Part shown: one piece after another, positions 24,116-36,462 of the stretch
How the letters are laid out: the number at the start of each line of letters is the position of its first letter
Numbering within the stretch: the first letter of the stretch is position 1
Source of the DNA: Colletotrichum lupini
Lineage: Eukaryota > Ascomycota > Sordariomycetes > Glomerellales > Glomerellaceae
Length of the DNA: 64,000 bases
Direction: 5' to 3'
NCBI RefSeq assembly: GCF_023278565.1
Contig: NC_064672.1
Span: forward strand, 1,240,001 to 1,304,000
Position numbers and translations under genes: made by a program
Notes under the pieces: model-generated
The model's input: only the letters and a program-made list of their open reading frames with translations
The model's database searches: none
What the model was told of the DNA's origin: nothing

Positions 24116-25507
24116 TCAATCGTACCAAATGGCATTCATTCCGAATCCGGGCTCGGGAATACGCAACCGCGCAACACGGCCCAGGAACTCGTCTTGCCAC
24201 CGGTAGATCTCGATCCAGCCCTCCTGGTCATCCGTGATGGCGATCCACTCGTCGCTCCAGTCACAGGGGCTGACGGCGTTGCTGTGCCCGCCGCTCGTGG
24301 GCGTGGGGTTCAGGCAGATCTGCCTCTCGATGTGGCCGCTGTCATCGAGCTTGAAGGCGGCGATGTAGCCCGTCACGTCGAAGCTGTTTGAGCGGGCCGT
24401 GGCGAAGAGGTACTTCCCGCTGTGGGAGAGGGTGCAGACGTCGGAGCGGTACATTTTCGTGGTCGCACCCGGGATACCCGGGGGGATGAGGGGGAAGGAG
24501 CGGTGGGTGTAGACGGGGAGGCGGGTGGCCGGGTCGACGACGTATTCGCAGAGGCGGTTGCCTGCCTCCATGAGGGCGTAGAGGTAGCGGCCCGTCGGGT
24601 GGATGGCGACCCAGCGGGGGTGGTCGCCTGGGTCCGGGGCGTCGACGGAGCCGACGAGCTCGAGTTCGGGGGAGTCGGGGGAGGTCTTCTTGTGGGCCCA
24701 GAGCTTGTTGGCGGTGAGGTCGGCGGAGTAGAGGTAGGTTTCTGTGGGGTCGAAGACCATGCCGTGGATGCCCGTGTTGGGGTCGTAGGGGTAGTTTTGG
24801 ACGTTTGTCTCGAGGGCGCCCGAGGAGGAGACGGAGAAGATGTTGCCGTGGGAGGCGTGCTTGTAGAAGGGGTTGCAGTAGACTGTGTAGGGGGGTTTTT
24901 GGGCCGCGAGGAGGAAGATTGCGCGGGTGTTTGTTGTTGAGAGGGCGGCGTTGGCTGGGAGGGATGGTGTTAGTTGGAAGACGTTCACGAGAGTGACGAG
25001 GTGGTCGTGATGTGACGCGATAAGGTGACGTTGGCCCGCTTGCTATGAGAATGAACTTACGGTCGTGGGTCATGTCGTGAGAGGCCTCGTGGACGATTTC
25101 TGAGGGGCTCTTGACTGCGAAGCTTGCCCACTTCTTCATGGCGGCGCCGTAGAGGTTCTTCTTGTCATGCTGTGACGTACATATGTGTGTAAGCCAGGTT
25201 TCTTGGTCACAATGGGATAGAATGCCACTAAGCTCATCCGAACTCAAGATGATCTGCGGGTAGACTGATCTGAACTTACGCTGAAAGTCATCCATGATAT
25301 CGGCTGGTCCTCGGGAATCTCGGTGCGCTTTACGAGCTCAAGGGTGAGCTTCTCGTCGTCGAAAGCGACGGTGAAGATGGCGCCTGGCGGGGTCCAGGTC
25401 CCGATCATGAGGTGGTGGACGGGCATCTTTGTGGTTGTTGAGAAGAGCCTAGCGGGGAAGCGTTTGCTTTGGAAGGCCGAGAGGAGACGGAAGGATCGCG
25501 AGAGCAT
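24116..25507 (-). CDS. Carboxy-cis,cis-muconate cyclase (CMLE), lactonase-fold beta-propeller
   Basis: Exons on the minus strand: 25507-25280, 25169-25061 and 24954-24116. Introns are 110 and 106 nt; the second has a CTAAC branch and CCCAG acceptor. This gives 391 aa from the first ATG, or 364 aa from the second at 25,426. The protein matches the fungal 3-carboxymuconate lactonizing enzyme family along its length: GTWTPPGAIFTVAFDD near the start, NTGIHGMVFDPTETYLYSAD, DPGDHPRWVAIHPTGRYLYA, SGGHSNAVSPC, and the C-terminal PEPGFGMNAIWYD. The family cyclises carboxy-cis,cis-muconate in the protocatechuate branch of the beta-ketoadipate pathway. The extra 27 N-terminal residues are Arg/Ser-rich with no acid, like a mitochondrial presequence. 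The family's usual length (about 365 aa) fits the second ATG, so two isoforms or a late start are both possible. Confidence 0.9.
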
Positions 25508-26736
25508 GAGCTAGAGGTGAGGCCGTCACGAGGAGAGGAAGAGAAATTGTAGTTTCAAAACGTCTCGGAGAATGTAGGAGCGAGGAAACTATGGCAAGTC
25601 GGGTGAGTTTCGCCGAGGTAATGAGGAAGCTCCAGGGATGTCGAGCTCCGATTGGCAAAAACGTCACGATGACTGGGTCAGGGGAATACTCTTTACGAGA
25701 AACGTCAAGACAGAATCATGTGAAAGGGGAAGGGGGAGGTGTGGGAAAGATTTAAGAAAAAGAGTAGGCAAGTCTGGTGTACCTTACAGCTCCTGCCCCT
25801 CGTCTCCGAACCCCGGACAACACGACGAGGGGCATGCAGCAGCAGCACCCGGTGCGTGGAGAGACGGGCCCGCTTTTTGACAGTTCGAGTGTGGGGTCGC
25901 CGCAATTTGGAGGGGCTGCTCGGGAGATGTGGCGGTAATTGGGCGGAAGGAACGATTGCTCCCGGCAGAGTGTTCTTCCCCCACCTTTGGGCAGTCGATT
26001 CAGCCAGCGCTCCGGAGTTGTGATTTCACGGGACATCGAATGATAAGATAGCTTCATCTGCTGGTTCCTGCTTGAGGCTCTGGAAAGAAGTGGATTAGGT
26101 AACTATGGCCTCGTATGATACCAATGGGGATCATGACGCTCAGTCGTTGTCAAGCGACACTCAATGAGTGATCGTGCGCCAAGTATTAGGGTGCTCCGTG
26201 CTCCGCGACGACTGCCGGGCCACGATGCCGAAAGACCGGGGAGAGGAGTCCAGAGTTGCCAGCCGGACACCGGCCGGGGGGATACAAGAACCTCGGGAGC
26301 ATCTTGGCAAGGCCCACGCGGCAAACGAAAGTCATAAAGGCGATTGACCCATCAGTTCATCCGGAATACCCGAACAGAGTGGCGTTTCTCGTTTGTGTTA
26401 GTCAAGCAAGTCAAGTTTCCGGGGGCTGGCTAGTACGGCACAAGCGACAGGTCTGTTTCTACGTCGTACTTCGTCCATCAATATGTATGTATATACCTTG
26501 ATTGGCTGTGAAAAGAAGGGAGGTGCGGCAAGGAATCAGAACCTACAATAATATAGGCCGAGGCTCGAATCAGGCTGTGGCTATAGACCATGACTTCCGT
26601 CGCAAAGCGACGACTCTTATGGAGAGCAATAGTCATGCACAGAATCCCGGCGTCAACAGAATGGTTACAAGATACGGACTGACATTTCGGAATGCTTGAC
26701 TGTACAAATAAACTTGCCATGTGCGTATCAAGCCTG
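25508..26736. other. Intergenic region
   Basis: Lies between the start of the cyclase gene and the stop of the NACHT gene, both on the minus strand. It should hold the cyclase promoter. No ORF with a recognisable domain, tRNA or repeat was seen. Confidence 0.6.
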
Positions 26737-29700
26737 CTATGGTCTACTCGTCGAGACCCTGTTCGTCATCCCGAGTCCCCTTTCTGAATCTACATCTGAG
26801 AGAGCATTGGCACTCCTAGGTGAGGATTCGTATCTGCTCAGTACATCCTGGTCATCGCGCGTGCTTACACCGTCTTTGACGTGAGATACCCATGCCCTCG
26901 CCTTCGTTTCAATCTTCGTCTCAAGCTGTTGTTGCCTCTGGTCAGCTCTGGCTGTATGCTTACACTGAGGTGGAGATCATAATTCTACTAACCTCAGTAA
27001 ACTTGAACAGAAGCCACACAACAGAGGTCAGAAGCGAGGTGACTGCGGCGAAAGGGACATAAGTCCACCAGGCAGGCTTTTTGCCGTCCAAGATGTCTAC
27101 GTTCATCCCAAATAAGGTCTAAAATTCTATTGTCAATGCATGATGAACGGCTCTTGGCTTTTGAGTCTTACCCCTATGAATGTGAGTGGTAAGAAGATGA
27201 ACTAGTCAAGGTGTTAGTTAGTATGTAGAGCTATACGCTACGGAGGTGTTACCGTGATCCAGCTCAATCGCTTCATGCTCGTCGACGAGTGCACAGACTG
27301 TCGCGCTTCTTTAATAGATACGAGATTGCATCCCTTTGACCTGGTAAGTGGCATGTTCAACACTGGCAACACCGTCTATACCCACCAGCTGAATGAGATC
27401 TCTCGAGTTCTCGTCCAACTCACCGAGCTTCTTTCCAACCGCGGCAGCCAACTGGTCTATCGCCTCTGTGAGTTCCTCGAGATCGCCGGTCTCGTTGTGC
27501 TGTAGGCAGTACTTCCTCGCAAAATTCCTAATGCTGGAAGCGACCTTGGAGAGGTTATGACGATGGCTGAGCCACCTTTGTCCATTCTCAAGGAGGTGAT
27601 CCAGGAGCGCCGGGTCAGATCCCTTGGATTCAATGATTCTCTTGCGAAGCTGCCGTGTTGCAATGCGTCAGTGAACCTCTCGAAAGTCAATGCTGCTGGG
27701 GTAAAGGAGATACGCACATGGAGATCCACGAGATTCGCATCGCAGTAAGCAAGCCATGTATGTTTGACATGGATAAGAAAGTGCCTCAGAAAGACCGCGC
27801 CATTATCCGGAAGCCAAATGTGTGGCATGGTGGTGAGGTGAGCCTTTGTGTGCCATTGATGGGTTTGCTCATCGCGGAAGACATCCCAGCACAGCACCAA
27901 TTGCTTACAAGGCAGAGCTTCGTCATTATTGGGAGAGTTCCACATGAATGCCTCAATGTAGTAGGTGATGTGACTCCTGTTGTCTTCTTGTGAGATGATC
28001 TTGAGATTCAGTTCCTCAATCTGAAGATTGTCTGTCAAACGACGAAGCTGAGGTGAAAATGGGGCGTCGCCGAGAATCTGTTGTTGCCTATAAAAGTGGT
28101 AAGCGTTACAGTCAGCGGCCACGGTGAATGGAGACGCTTACAATGAGAATCTCTCTGTCGGCCCCCAATGCTCGAACGAGCGTCTGTCTCCTGGCTTCAG
28201 CCGTAGAACTGTGGTCTTGTCATCTTGAAAGATCTCTAGAGTCTGGCTGTCCTGCCACCCGTGCGCCCTGCGGAACTTGGCCGTATTCACGAAATCAGTA
28301 TACCCTCCTTTTCCAATGAGGAGGTTGATTATGTTGCTATTGCGATTATTGAGTGCTATTGCAAGCGGTGTTTCGCCTCCCATGTTCTGCACGTTGACGT
28401 TGGCAGCAGCGGACAAGAGATCTTCAACTATGTTTCCATAGCTCCGGCGTACGGCGTGGTGCAGCGGGGTATCCAGCGAGGCATCGGCGATATTCACATT
28501 GTACTTGCCATCGAGCAAGACTTTGATTAGATCCCTTTCTTTAGCCACGACAAGCAGTGAGAGTGTGGCCGTGTCACTTCGGCAAAACAGTCGGACTACC
28601 TTATCTTGTCCATAATGCGCGGCCCACCAAAGTGGCGTCCGACCTTGCGTGTCGACAGAGCTCAGCGGCGCAGTTCCCTCGCTGAGGAGCTCTTCAGCAG
28701 CAGTTCGTATCCCGAAATAAGCTGCTAGGTGTAGTCCCGTGACGTTCTTAGGGACGCGCTGCGTATACCCGGGTGTCCTTGTTGAGGATTGTTCGATGAG
28801 AATGGCCTGGCTTGACATTACGACATTGGCACGGTTGTCTAGAAACCTCATAGCGGCTGCAACGGGCTCCGAACATGTCTGCGTATGGGACCCCCAGTGA
28901 CAAGCAGCGTAGAGGAAGAATGGATTGTGGCTTAACCTCTCTTCAAAGTCCTCGTCCGACTTGCAGAACCCATCGTCGGAAGATATCCTCGAAAGCTGCC
29001 TCAGACAATAGCTGACGATGCTGTCATGAATCTTGGGAGCCCGGTCGCTTCTCTCGTGCCAAAAGTAGTCTTTGACAGCGCAGTGGAAAAAGGATATTGA
29101 CTGTCCTCCCTGCTCTCCCTTGATTGTTACAATGCCGTGCAATGCAGACGCGATCTTCTCTGGCGTCGGAGGCACACGCAGGTACTCTGAGACGTCCGCT
29201 ACCAGAGCATGCTGAAGCTCGAGCATTGTGAGTGCTCGGTGAGAGAAAGTAAGCCAGTCGATGACGTGCGAAGCGAGACCAGACTGAAAATGATCTGAAC
29301 GCGCTTCAATTAGTTCGCCGAAGACGTGGTTCAGATGCCGACGTTCTTGAGTCCAATGTCTCAAGAATCGTTGGAACTCGAACTTCGTGTGCATCGGCGA
29401 AAGTTCCTCGACGATACGACTCGCGACATGAAATCTGGAATGACTTAGCGACGCATTAATTTTCACGACTGGTGAACTGTGACTTACATCCCCTCAGTTG
29501 CTCTCAAAATAATTTCGTAAAACTCGATGTGCTCTGGGATCGAGTACGACGCTGGTGGCTTCACGTGGGAAGTGATATACTCCTTCAGGTCCGTTGTGTC
29601 CGAAACTGGCATTGGTAGGGTCGTAATTGAACTGTCTTCGTTTGTCAGAGACACGTCAAACGTTGAAGTGGCGAAAATCTTGATGTCGATCTGAGCACGA

Positions 29701-30248
29701 AGGCGACTGAAGAAGGACAGAAGGCTGCAAGACACTTCAATGTCAAGTCTATCGAGTCCATCCCAGACGAGTGAGATTCTTGCCCTCTCGGTGTCATTTT
29801 TGGTGCTACGGTGACACAGCAACGATTCAAGAGCTGTTTGACCATTCCTGTTCCCGACGTTGTCGTCTTTCCTCGGCCTCGAGAGCTTCGACAACAATTC
29901 CACATCTGTGCCGTAATCGATACGCTCGAGTAATTGTTGGATCAGACATCCCGTGAGGAAATCCATTTGCTGAGAATGGTTCTCGCAAAATAAGAAGAGT
30001 ACTAGACTATCTGATTTCTTCAACTCGTCGATTACCGCGGTAGCTAGAATCGACTTGCCCACCCCAGGCGGACCGATACAGAAGAGCGTGTTATTGCTCT
30101 CATTCTCCCACTGACGGTATATTTCCCTGTCAAAAACCCAGCTACATGTTTGGGGATGACGAAGTGCTAGGTTCTTTATATGGATTTCTTTCATGTGCTT
30201 GGCAGGAGGCAACGTCTTTTGAAAGGCATCCCATGATTGAAGCTCCAT
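26737..30248 (-). CDS. NLR-like NACHT-ankyrin protein with C-terminal CorA-like membrane domain
   Basis: Eight minus-strand exons: 30248-29488, 29434-28142, 28087-27718, 27649-27386, 27333-27253, 27201-27172, 27118-26993 and 26925-26737. All are in phase, giving 1,037 aa; exon 6 is only 30 nt. The NTPase is near the N-terminus: Walker A GPPGVGKS at 59-66, Walker B SLVWDGLDRLD at about 159-169. Residues 254-480 are the helical region after NACHT. Three to four ankyrin repeats lie at about 483-628 (TGLHLAAYFG, RTPLWWAAHYGQDKVVRL, DTPLHHAVRRS, ETPLAIALNN). Residues about 810-1,037 form a CorA-like domain: a long helical stalk, TM1 (about 915-936), a GMN motif at 937-939, and TM2 (about 950-973, WWTYVPFAAVTSLLTSVVW). 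An in-frame TAG directly precedes the ATG at 30,248, so any N-terminal domain would need an upstream exon. Fungal NACHT proteins are linked to non-self recognition. Whether the CorA part moves ions or anchors the protein is unknown. Confidence 0.88.
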
Positions 30249-31173
30249 CTAAGCTGTGGCAGGTAGTTTGTCGGAGATCACTCGACTCAAGAGGCAACAA
30301 GTATGGTGTTAGTTGCAGGTGGGTTTGAGGGTGAAAATAAGGGTGGAATTGAGGATGAAAAGCCGGGGGCGGAGACAAGAGTGAAGATGAGGGAGAGGAG
30401 AACGAAGATGAGGGCGAATATGAGTATGAGAGTATTGATGAAAGTGACAATGAAAGTGATGGGAGTGAGCGCCTGACCAGAATCATCAAAATTACTTGCT
30501 TCAAACGAGGCGGCAGTGAGGCAAGGCGGTTCTGCATATTCAGCCTGCGCCTGGTCATGAGCCGTAACAAAAGTGCAACTTCAGCTTGGAGACGGATGCT
30601 GCGCCTGAGGGAAGATGGCACGGAAAGTTCTATTGGGTAATGACAACCAACTTCGATCTAAACCAAAAAGCCTATGGGGAATATACAGTCACTTACCGCC
30701 AATGAGGTGACAGCAGGGCAAGTGCCGATTACTGCTGACCCTACTATTGATGCAGCCTGAATAGGGTGTGGTTGGCGGTATGATCCTACAGCCTTACTCT
30801 TTTCTACGGCTTGATGTTAACTCGTGCGGTCGGTCTTATAAATGCCAGGTGAGGCAGTCTGGTTGCTCGGAAATATGATAAGTGAGATGACTGACTAAAG
30901 CATGTCTGGTCTTGTTCATCACTTGCGTGGTTGTCTTCGCTGATATGATGTACCAAAAGCCATTGACGTCAATTCCATGGTCATCAGCAGCAGCTCCAGC
31001 GCACCGCTTGAGAAAGAATGGCACATACTCCGCACTCCATAATCGCTGCCTTCTGAGAAGAATGTTCCATGTAAAATTCTAATGGAAAGAGGGGTATCTT
31101 GATACGTTACAAATACAATGCCGAGTTGGGATACACATTCATCTTACAATTCCTCAGTTCCCTCCTAGCAGCC
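30249..31173. other. Intergenic region with GA-rich tract
   Basis: Lies upstream of the NACHT gene and downstream of the ABC transporter stop. About 30,335-30,475 is strongly purine-rich on the plus strand. The minus strand here reads as a Ser/Leu-rich frame, and the plus strand as an Asp/Glu/Ser-rich frame. Neither is convincing as a gene. A first exon of the NACHT gene could hide here: a cagcttag acceptor abuts its ATG. Confidence 0.5.
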
Positions 31174-34100
31174 CTAGTGTGCCACACCCGATGACCCCTC
31201 ATACAACGCCTTGAACGACGACTCGCTCTTCAGGAGTCTACGAGGCTCCCCATACTCGACAACTACTCCTGAATCGACAACCGCAACTCGGTCAAAGTCT
31301 AGTATCGACTCCAGCTTATGTGCAATCGCGATTACGGTCCAATCTCTGAACCACGAACGCAGCACCTCGTCGATGATTCTACTGGACTCGTCGTCCAAGC
31401 TATTCGCATAGAAAGTCAGCTTCCTTGATCCACTCAGGTAGGATAGGTGCCAACTTGAAAAAACACTTGCGAAAGGGAAATAGCAAAGAGTAAACTCACC
31501 TGCTCGTAATCTCATCCAGAACAAGCACCCTCCCCTTCCTCAACATAGCCCTCGCAAACACCAACAACTGCGCCTCACCCTGCGAGAAGAACTTATCGTC
31601 AATTACGGCATCCAGACCACCGCGCTCCTCGACTTTCTCCCAGAGCTGCACCCTTTTCAAGACCGCCGTGATATCCTCGTCCGACGCTGTCTGGCCCGGG
31701 TCGAGATTCAACCGCACGGTGCCGTCGAAAATATAGGACTCCTGCGGGACCGCGACGATCTTGGAACGGACGTATTCGTGGGGCAGCGTGGCGTTGTCGA
31801 CGTTGTCGATGGTGATTGTGCCCGAGTCTAGGTCCATCATGCGGAGGAGGCAGAGGATGAGGGAGCTTTTGCCGCTGGAGGGAGTGTTAGATGTCTTTGT
31901 GCTGGTAAGGTTGGGGCTAGGGAATCACTTGCCTGCCTGTTCGGCCGCAGATTGCAACCTTTTGACCTGGTTCGATTGAGATGTTTACATCTTCAAGTAC
32001 GGTACCAGATGATCTATTACAACGTCAGCTTTACACTCTCAAGGTCCGGTTTAACGATTCTATAAACTTACGCGTAGGACGCCGTCACTTTCCGAAGCTC
32101 AACGGCTCCTTGACTTGGCCACTCTCCTTCTGGCTCCGCAAGCTGCACACGAGAGTCGTCCTCAGACGCCGTAGTCAAAGAAAAGTTCCTCACCCTCGCA
32201 ACCGCGCCAAGCGAAACCTCCAACATGACCCACGACGTGATAATCGCCTTCACGCACCCACTAAACGCCAACACATTCGTCAACGCAACACCAATGAACC
32301 CGGGCCCAATTTGTTCGCGCAGCGTCGTGACCAATACAACGAGGACAACGGCGATGACGGCAATCACCATGTCAACCGAAAACGTTAGCCAGCTTTGTAG
32401 GCATGCAAGGAGGTACTTGGGTCGCTGTGAGTCGTCGAGCCGGCGGAGGTTGACCTTTTCGAAATTGTCTTCCCAGCGGAAGGCTCTGATTGTCGCTAGG
32501 CCTTCGAGGGTTTCGATGAGTTGGGAGTAGAGGGGTGCTTTGTGCTCGATGTCGAGGAGGCGCATTTGTCGCGAGGTGCGGAGGTAGAAGTGCTGGATGG
32601 CGTAGAAGGTTGGGATGAGGAAGGGGAGGATGGCGGCCATGTAGCGTGAGGAGACGGACATGACTATGAAGCGTGCTACGCCGAACGCGACGCCTAGGAT
32701 TGGAAGGTTAGTTGGGCTTCGGTTTCGTTAGAGATGGAAAGAGTCTTGCGTACCTACGGCCAGGCCGAGTGCTGCGGCGGGCAGCTCCATGTCGATGAGC
32801 TGGAGATCTTGGCTGAATCTGTTGACTGTGATGCCGCTGTCCACTGAACTGTGAAATGTCATGGGCGCACTATCTCTGTTAGTATGGACAGCAAAAAAAA
32901 AAGTCGGTTGTGTACCTTACCGAGATGTGGTGTCTAGTAGAACGCCGTGGAAATAGACTCCCGACTTGTTGATGATGACAATGAAAAGTTGCCTAGAATG
33001 TTTCGTTACCAACGGCTCTGGTTAATACTGTGATGGTGCAAGTACTTACCACATCCCAAAGAGCACCGAAGCCACAGACCCGACTCCCAGAGCCGCGTAG
33101 ACACCAAGCCACTTGCCCAGATCTTGGTTCGGTCTCTGCTCGTTGGACTCCGCCCACCACTTGAGCCAGATATCTGACGATGAATTTGTTAGTCTGATGA
33201 TTTCCACGTCAATAGACTCTTGGGGGAGATTACCGGGAAACGAGTCGCAAAAGGCAAAGACAATCATGGCGCCAGCAAATGTCGATAGGCTAAACCACCC
33301 AGCTGCCCTGGCATAGAAGCTATACATCCCCCAGTCGCCGAGTTGACGGGCGGAATCTGCTTGGTCTTCGAGTAGGCCGAGGACCGTGGCTGGTGGTTTA
33401 TCGTTTGTTACTGTTATCGGCGGCACCTTTACGCTCTCGCTATCGCTTGTTCCGGCGCGTTTGCTTGAGGAGGATGGTTGTCCTTTCGTGACCGCCTCGT
33501 TGTCTATGATTCGACCCTCATCGTTAAGAAGTACGACGTCGTCGGCAAACGGGACACGGCGAGCTGTCAGAGGGTCGTTAGCACTAAGCCATATGAGGAG
33601 TCAAGGAGGTCGTACAATCAGATGATGCTAGAATGACCGTCGTATCCGTGTGGCGGAGCAAAGCATTATTGCCGAAGAGATTACTGAATACGATGTCTTC
33701 GGTGCTAGAGTCTAGGCCGCTGAAAACGTCGTCAAGTACCAACAACTCTTGTCTTGCGTACAAAGCGCGGGCAATGGCCTGCCATAGTGTTAGCTTCACT
33801 CGTCTCCCCAACTCCGAAACAAGCTCAATGACAGACCAGACGATGCTTCTGACCACCGCTCATAGAAATTCCCTTCGTACCCGCCACGGTACTGTCTCCA
33901 TTCGGCCAGCTAGCGATATCTTGCTCCAAAGCACACGCCTTGATGACGATGTAGTACCAGGCCGAATCGAACGCGGCGTGACCGGTGATGATGTTACGTA
34001 CACTGTCGTTCGGTATCCACGCGGTTTGGCCGCAGTACGTGACGCCAGAGAAGTTGGTGGAAATGGTGCCCTTGAAGGACGATAACTCGCCGAGTAAACA

Positions 34101-36462
34101 CTTTAGAAGCGTCGACTTGCCACAGCCCACAGGCCCGAGTACCAAGGTGAAAGCTCGTCGCCGGACGTTCCAGTTGTCGATGTCGATGACAGGCTTGGAG
34201 TCGTCTGACCAAGAGAATGTTCCCTTTACAGAGGCGATGACGCTGAGGGGCAAATCGGCGACTGGCAACTCACTTTCATGCATGTCGGACAGCTCGACGT
34301 CTGGGCCTAGACCAGCAGCTTTTGGGGACTCTGTCACGGATTTCCCAGCCCCGGCGATTTTGACACCCTCGCTAGCGAGTCTGGCGTCAACTCTTTCCTT
34401 GCCGTTCAAAAAGTCTTGGATTCTCTGGAAAGAAGCCAGGGCAGAAGCCAGGAGCGGAAGTCCCATGACGATACCGACTAATGGCTGGTTCACCAGTATC
34501 AACAAAGAGTACGCGGTGAACGCCTTTTGGATCGTCAAAACATCGCCGGTTCGAGCCGCCGTTGCAACGAATGTGCTGAAGGTGAGTATTGGAGACCAGA
34601 TCGGCGTGCAAATCACTTGAAAGGAACAGTCTCAGCGTACATGTCACGGAGAGGCAACGCAGGAAAAAAGCTTACAAAACATCATGGAGATGCCCAACAG
34701 TACCCTGAATCTCTTGGAAACCTCGAGCTCTACGGTTCGAAGCTTTTGAATCACTGAAAAGGCAACATCATTGAGGCCAGAGATCTTGAGCCATTTGATG
34801 TTCCCCAGCGTCTTGGAGGTCGTTGAGACGCGATCTTGCGAGGCTTTGATCCATTCCGCGGATGCTTTGCCGGTAGGAACAGCGAGAAAAGCTGTGGCAA
34901 GTAGGACAACTGCCGATATGCATCAGATTCTGAGGTTCTCTCAGCCAGCGAAGCTGATATGGCATCCTACCGAAAACGAGGGCAACGGGCATGGCACAGG
35001 CAGCTCCAAGCTGCCTGTAAATCAGGTAAATCCCGATACCAATCTCGACAAGTCCACTCCAGACCTCGTGAAGCTGCATGATGCCCTGGCTGATGGTCTC
35101 GCTATCGGTTCCAACTAAAGTCAGAGCCGCGGAAGGGCTGACGTTGGGCGACGTCAAATCCAGCCTCAACGCTTTCCGATAGACAAGTGCCGTCGTACTG
35201 CCCCTCGTCATGGAGGCCGCACGTTGATTGCGCCAGTCATACTGGCCCGTCGAGACCTACAACATGATATCTCAGCGTTCCGCACTTTGAGTAGTTCTAG
35301 AACGCCCTCTTGACCGAGAGCGAAGATGACGAAACGCAGAACCCACAGCAATACCGGTGTAAACGATCACGTACGCCCCTATCAAACCAAAACCGTGATT
35401 ATTGTAGGGCTGCTGTTGCGGCTGACTGGCAAGGCGAATAGCCTCGTCAATCAGAAACGGCTGGGCGTAGTTGAAGGCGATCTGAAAGAGTTTCGGGACG
35501 ATGGCCGCGGCAAGAGGGCCGGCAAAGGCGCGGAGCCAGGTGCTGAACAAAGCGCCGGGGACCGTCTTGTCGGGGACTTTTTTGTGTAGAAATCAGATAT
35601 ATTAGTCCGCGGAACATTTCGTGTTTTAGTTTGGGGGCCGAAAATAGATTACCTTGGTCCCACGCGCCGGCGAGTTTTCTGTAGAGCGGCTCTGAGGCTA
35701 GCTTCGGGTCCAGTGGATAGAGGTCATCTAGTTGAAGGATGTTTCTGTATCCGTTGATAAAGAGTGACGTCAACCAGAAGAAGACTGATCTGTTGAAAGT
35801 GCCGCTGGTGACCTCCTTGGAGTATCCTTTGTGTTCTGGAACTAGGATCCTGCGCTTCTCTGTTGATTCTAGAAGGATCATGACAGCTCTGACAGCCAGA
35901 GTACAGGTGAATATGGCGGGTATGGTCTGATGGGGCCCCAGCATCCACAAAGTTCGGGTACGAGCAGTGTCAAACAGAATTGACAGAAACAAGTAAACTG
36001 ACAGGACGAATGACGGCCTTACGGACCGTTGATGAGCGAGCCATGATAACAGACCCAATCCTATCGAGGCAATTAGACTAATGATGGCGGTGGGAATGGT
36101 CGCGCGCGTATGGGTGATGGTTGTCGATGGTGTAGTGATCCAGAGGATCAGAAGAACGAAGTTTAGGGCAGCCAGAGAAATGGATGCAGACTTTCGAGAT
36201 CAGCCATTGTGGTAGGAAGCAGTTTGCCAGGACTAACAGCTTTGAGCCAGCGCAGGGTGCTGGGCACAACTTTGACATCGGATCTTGCCAGGCGTAAGGC
36301 ACATGTGGGGAGCAACAGCAGGAGGAGAGATTGCAGGGGAACAGCTAGTATGGCCTCCTCGAAGAAAAGTGTAAAGTCGAATCCGCCCCGGCACAATTCT
36401 CCGGCCCACGGACCGAGAGAGTTGTCAAGGCCGGGAGAACAAGCCGGCTGCGGGACCCACAT
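31174..36462 (-). CDS. ABC-C family (MRP-type) full ABC transporter
   Basis: Fifteen minus-strand exons: 36462-36238, 36190-35653, 35576-35347, 35256-34971, 34909-34676, 34615-33837, 33778-33616, 33563-33234, 33173-33050, 32992-32921, 32869-32754, 32693-32072, 32013-31933, 31874-31500 and 31399-31174. All are in phase, giving 1,466 aa. The layout is TMD0, TMD1, NBD1, TMD2, NBD2. NBD1 has Walker A GPVGCGKST, signature SGGQKHRL and LLVLDDVFSGLD, with Asp in place of the catalytic Glu, as is usual for ABC-C NBD1. NBD2 has Walker A GRTGSGKSS, VLVLDEITS and the switch His in AIAHKLES. The intron between exons 13 and 14 starts with GC (gcaagt). Where homologues have ATHA in the NBD1 H-loop, this protein has ASSD. 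An ATG 54 nt upstream (36,516) is an alternative start. The family exports drugs, toxins and metabolites across the plasma or vacuolar membrane; the substrate cannot be told. Confidence 0.93.

Noticed and set aside
25039..25060. 22-nt 'intron' in the cyclase gene with a nearby gcaag acceptor
   Set aside because: Too short to splice; a 106-nt intron with a proper branch site gives the family-like sequence.
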